A stretch of DNA of 64,000 nucleotides. It comes from Sarcocystis neurona. Its lineage: Eukaryota > Apicomplexa > Conoidasida > Eucoccidiorida > Sarcocystidae. Every line of letters begins with the position of its first letter. The first letter of the stretch is position 1. Where the stretch lies: positions 7,864,629 through 7,928,628 of the forward strand of contig KL647289.1 in the NCBI GenBank assembly GCA_000727475.1, given 5' to 3'. The notes beneath the pieces are model-generated. The model saw only the letters and a list, made by a program, of their open reading frames with translations, had not been told where the DNA came from and did no database searches. The position numbers and the translations under genes were made by a program. Positions 60,662-64,000 of this stretch are shown one piece after another.

Positions 60662-62026
60662 GTGCAGGTCAAGCGTCAGCGTGGGGCGCGCAGGTGTAAT
60701 ATCGTACTTGCTCTTACCTTTTACGGACCGCTAGCAAAGTTGGAACCGATTTACCTGGATTCCGTTCGGCATCGCGGTTTGAACCTCGTACGTGCTCTGA
60801 CCTTAAACGAGCCGCTAGCAAAGCTAAACCCGCTTCAATTGGATACCCTTCCCGATTGCAACTTATTGCCCCTGATTGCAGAGCGGCCACCGTCGAAATC
60901 TGGTAGTCCTGGTAGACCCGCATCTACTGGATGCAACGGCCTCAAGGATGCGCAGCACGGCTCATCGATGGTCTTGACAACGACGGAATCGCCAGCTAGG
61001 GTAGTCCGACTGGGTTACTTGGGAAAACTAGTCCCAGAGGTTACGGCAAGCGGGAACGAGGCTGCTTCTACGCACTACCGCCATCCAAGACACATGCACC
61101 TCCAAGAAACAAGGGAAAAGGACGACTTTGCTGTGCTTCGTGATACTACTGATCACATGCGAAGAAATTCCGACTGTTTGTCAACCGAATTATCGTCAAG
61201 TGAGCTATGCAGGTTTTTGTCTTCCGGCGAAAGCGACGAGGAGGGAGTTCGAGAGGTTAATAAGGGAGGAAACAGTGTACGTCGAACGCGGCTAAACTCC
61301 ACCTGTGATTCCTTGTCTACAACTGCCATCCCTCCCTCTTGGGAGCGAAACGTGGCGTGTTCCGTTCCCGCACCAGCTGCATTTCGGAAATGTGTGCGCG
61401 TCACCGCTCCTTTATATACTGCAGCAACCGCAGAAGTTTCAGCACTAACGTGCCACTTTAGCGGATTCACCGATATTCTGAAGTGGAGGCGCGCAACACT
61501 AGATGCTGTGGCGACAGAAACATCTTCTTCCGAGGACAGCAACAACAGTGGCAGCTACGCGAGTACCGTCGCACAAAATGCACCGCGGAGTCGACACTGT
61601 TCGGGTGTTACTTGGGACTCAAGTCAGCACAACGCCATTGTCTGCACAGTTGAGAAATGTCGTTGTGCTTGTCTTGTGAGTTTTTATGAGGACAATACGT
61701 GGCAAGTTCGCGTGTGTCCGACTCCGACGTCGACAACTCGGAATCGCAGTCACGTTGCCGGCATTCGGACCCGCCTACTCCGACAGGAATTGCCCTGCGA
61801 GCTGCGCCTAACGGGCAAAGTCGACGCGCTCTCTTCATCAACAAAACACGCAGAAGTGGCAGACTCCGCCTCCTCTACTGCAAGTGGTACCACACGAGAC
61901 ATGACGAGCACCGAGCCTGAGGTTCTTTCAAGGAAACCTTTCTGCGGAGCAGAAGAATCTTGTGCGAGTAAGGCTGCCCGTCACCACATGCGTCTCCTGG
62001 AGTCTGCCACCGATTTGCCTTTCTAG
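60662..62026 (+). CDS. Hypothetical protein or internal exon with a 28-residue N-terminal duplication
   Basis: This 454-codon frame is far longer than expected by chance here. It opens right after an acceptor-like CACGTGCAG, so it may be an exon of the TPR-like gene rather than a separate gene. Residues ~13-70 hold two copies of a 28-residue unit of the form N-h-V-x-ALT-x4-PLAKL-x-P-x2-LD (h hydrophobic). The rest is Ser/Thr-rich with acidic SSGESDEE-type patches and scattered cysteines. No known domain or catalytic motif was seen. Its short distance from the TPR-like ORF (570 bases, same strand) suggests a shared transcript. Confidence 0.45.
   Translation: MQVKRQRGARRCNIVLALTFYGPLAKLEPIYLDSVRHRGLNLVRALTLNEPLAKLNPLQLDTLPDCNLLPLIAERPPSKSGSPGRPASTGCNGLKDAQHGSSMVLTTTESPARVVRLGYLGKLVPEVTASGNEAASTHYRHPRHMHLQETREKDDFAVLRDTTDHMRRNSDCLSTELSSSELCRFLSSGESDEEGVREVNKGGNSVRRTRLNSTCDSLSTTAIPPSWERNVACSVPAPAAFRKCVRVTAPLYTAATAEVSALTCHFSGFTDILKWRRATLDAVATETSSSEDSNNSGSYASTVAQNAPRSRHCSGVTWDSSQHNAIVCTVEKCRCACLVSFYEDNTWQVRVCPTPTSTTRNRSHVAGIRTRLLRQELPCELRLTGKVDALSSSTKHAEVADSASSTASGTTRDMTSTEPEVLSRKPFCGAEESCASKAARHHMRLLESATDLPF
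60699..60866 (+). repeat. In-frame tandem duplication, 84-bp unit
   Basis: The segment starting AATATCGTACTTGCTCTTACC at 60699 recurs at 60783 as AACCTCGTACGTGCTCTGACC. Most differences are synonymous or conservative, and the spacing of 84 bases preserves the frame. Conservation of ALT and PLAKL suggests the unit is translated. Confidence 0.8.
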
Positions 62027-62424
62027 AGGCTCAGCTCAAGCGAGTATGTTGCGAGTAAAGTATAGTGTCCTCACATAAGCGACTTCCATCCATCGTGACG
62101 TAAAGACCCACCAGCTAACGAGACGCTGATGTAGCATGCGCATACGAACAACCACCCGCCAGTTTACTATGCCGCTGTGTTAAAACCACTTGAACTGCAT
62201 AAATGGCACGGGATACTTTTATCTGAGATACAGGCGTTCCTGAATTACCATAGAGTTTTCTTTAGTGAGTGCACTAACTGGAAAGGATGAAAAGATGTTT
62301 ATCACCCTATCAGGAACGTTAAACTTTAGTTGGTGAGCATGCAGATGTATCTCTTTGTCGAACGACTAACCGCTGTGAAACTGCAGGCGAGAAGGACGCT
62401 TCAAGCTGTTCTTCGAGCGTTAGC

Positions 62425-62760
62425 ATGGGAGGTCGTGACAAATCAGTATCTAAGAAGCAGTCACTGGCTGACTTGCGGAATTTGGCGAGCTGCCTGCTGC
62501 AACATCTACATATCTATCAGCAGCCGTGTAGGCAGCTGAATAGTGCATCCTCCCGCACGGAGAAGAGAACCAGCGAAGCTGGTGAGCAATGTGTGCCTTC
62601 TCGCCGTTGTTCTGCGTATGACGCGGCGGAGTCCACGATGGTTTTGCGCTTGGACGAAAACATCCTGCAGTTTGATCGCGAAGCTGTGCCGCTGACGCTT
62701 GTGCTTACGCCCCCTACATTGACGGGACACGAACATCACACCAGCGCAACTTCCTTTTGA
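62425..62760 (+). CDS. Candidate exon of an unknown protein
   Basis: An open frame of 111 codons with a basic, helical start (KSVSKKQSLADLRNLASCLLQHL), a polar middle and a hydrophobic LRLDENILQFDREAVPLTLVL segment before the stop at 62758-62760. The composition is protein-like. Its location just 3' of the 60662-62026 frame, on the same strand, makes it a candidate last exon of that gene. No family was recognised and the exact 5' boundary is not known. Confidence 0.35.
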   Translation: MGGRDKSVSKKQSLADLRNLASCLLQHLHIYQQPCRQLNSASSRTEKRTSEAGEQCVPSRRCSAYDAAESTMVLRLDENILQFDREAVPLTLVLTPPTLTGHEHHTSATSF

Positions 62761-63504
62761 CCTGTGACTGTTTGCTCCACGTGGTCGTGTGTCGTGTGGC
62801 AATTCAGACTCCAGCCGACAGCTGTAGTCTTATTCTATATGACTGGTTCAAACGTAGAATGCTAGCAGTGCCGCCCTCCAACGATTCCTACTATTTTGGA
62901 AAACCTGTGGGCTGCGCGGTTTTGATGGATCACTTGTAGTGCTCTAATCATACAAGGTAGTCGTCACTTTTCAGCTTCAGCTCGTCATACCCGCGTGCAG
63001 TAAGCGAGCACCCCCTTCGCGTCAAAGACCGCACGGCGTGCTACGTCCCGCACGGTTTTGTACCGCGCGTATGAATCGATCAGCCGGCAGTTTGTCTATT
63101 GACCGAAAAGTCCGGTTCACTGCAGTATCTCACGAAGGCACAAAGAAAGCCGTTGAAGTGACTGCTTTGCTGGCTCGTCACCACTGGATTCGGTCACGTT
63201 AGTGTACCACAAATATTTGTAACCACCACCCATTTCAGTCACGAGTTTATCACCGGAGGCAGCGCATTGAAGACGGACTGGGGAGGAGGACATTGAATTT
63301 GCCATGACACAACAGCAGGTTCAGAAGGTAACTCCGGACTACGCGAACACGTAGGAACTTTACTCACGCAGGGAACCGCGACTGCGACTTTGATTCCAGC
63401 GTATCTTCTTAAGCTCGCCTCTTGAGCAGCAGAGTGCGAAGTGTTTGTGAGAGTTAAACACGGGAGGAGGCCTCCGGGCATCAGTAACGTTTCCCTTTGT
63501 ACAG
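62761..63504. other. Intergenic region before the right-edge gene
   Basis: A forward ATG at 63071 opens a 48-codon frame (MNRSAGSLSIDRKVRFTAVS start) that could encode the N-terminus of the right-edge gene, but no phase-consistent junction to 63505 was established. Otherwise I see nothing recognisable. Confidence 0.35.
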
Positions 63505-64000
63505 GGAAATAAATGCGGAGTCGCAGTACATTAGGGCTGAGAAAAGTCGGACGCTAAGTCTCAAAACCTGGTCTTTTTATGAGCAGGACGTAGATCCTTC
63601 CTTGGTACCAGGAAAAGAACCACGTCCGGAGGTGTTTCGTTCACTTCACGTACAGGTTGTTTTCAGATCAGTTTGATCGGATCGTCTGGTAAGGACAACA
63701 CGGGACGGCTCACATCCGAGATCAGTATGCTGACATTGAAGAATATTGAATTAGGCCGATCAAACTTCTAAATCAGGATTTCTTTCGCATTTACGAACTG
63801 GAGAATTTGATGAGACACGACGCTTGGCAAGAAAGGTATGGAAAAGGTGCTGCGGCCTTCATAGAGAGCATCACTCAGGAAGGCGCGAACCCCATTAAGT
63901 GCGTGAAAGCGCATATTTCTTTCTCGTTGCCCGCCGACCGCGGCCGTTCCCCTCTCTATCGAACGTACTTGCAAGCTTTGAGTGGTGGCATTAGTTCTCA
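63505..64000 (+). CDS. Partial unknown conserved-looking gene, cut by the window edge
   Basis: Exon 63505-63655 follows a TTTGTACAG acceptor and ends CGTACAG|gttgtt. It encodes about 50 residues including SLKTWSFYEQDVDPSLVPG and PRPEVFRSLHVQ. A second exon, open to the window edge, starts at 63777 (AATCAG acceptor), where phase 0 matches, or at 63755 if a tiny exon intervenes. It encodes DFFRIYELENLMRHDAW and continues through FIESITQEG. Low stop density and balanced composition indicate real coding sequence. I do not recognise the family. Upstream exons are probably missing from this model, and the 3' part lies outside the window. Confidence 0.5.

Overview
The window looks like nuclear DNA of a coccidian apicomplexan. 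It is close to even in base composition, its genes are split by many 120-2500 base introns, and it carries two lineage-typical genes: a rhoptry-type pseudo/kinase and a cysteine-repeat protein of oocyst-wall type. The left ~13 kb is packed with CAG/CTG triplets, TA-rich microsatellites and small minisatellites; the right ~50 kb is nearly free of them. This alternation of repeat-rich and repeat-poor segments is best known from Eimeria, so an Eimeria-like parasite is the best fit. Cyclospora or another coccidian cannot be excluded, and nothing here fixes the species.

Layout, left to right. 1-7.2 kb: repeat-rich DNA without a gene I can defend. 7.2-15.0 kb (+): a complete seven-exon hslV, the mitochondrial ClpQ protease subunit, whose large introns hold most of the remaining repeats. 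17.0-18.9 kb (-): secreted protein made of a strict three-cysteine, 32-residue repeat. 21.3-26.9 kb (+): a gene joining a conserved protist-type domain to a C-terminal Dpy-30 motif. 29.7-32.2 kb (-): a basic, SAP-domain nuclear-type protein. 35.3-45.1 kb (+): a complete eight-exon TYW1 (wybutosine synthesis), greatly enlarged by insertions. 46.4-51.1 kb (-): a complete nine-exon PP2C phosphatase with an N-terminal acylation signal. 53.9-56.4 kb (-): a single-exon rhoptry kinase family gene. 59.1-62.8 kb (+): a TPR-like protein and two unassigned ORFs. 63.5 kb to the edge (+): the start of a gene that runs out of the window.

The exon models of hslV, TYW1 and PP2C were built by hand. I required GT-AG junctions, continuous reading phase across every intron and agreement with the remembered family sequence; all three sum to a multiple of three. 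The genes do not form an operon or a common pathway. They are ordinary separately transcribed eukaryotic genes on both strands. No tRNA, rRNA, CRISPR, transposon open reading frame or telomere repeat was recognised, and I could not identify promoters.
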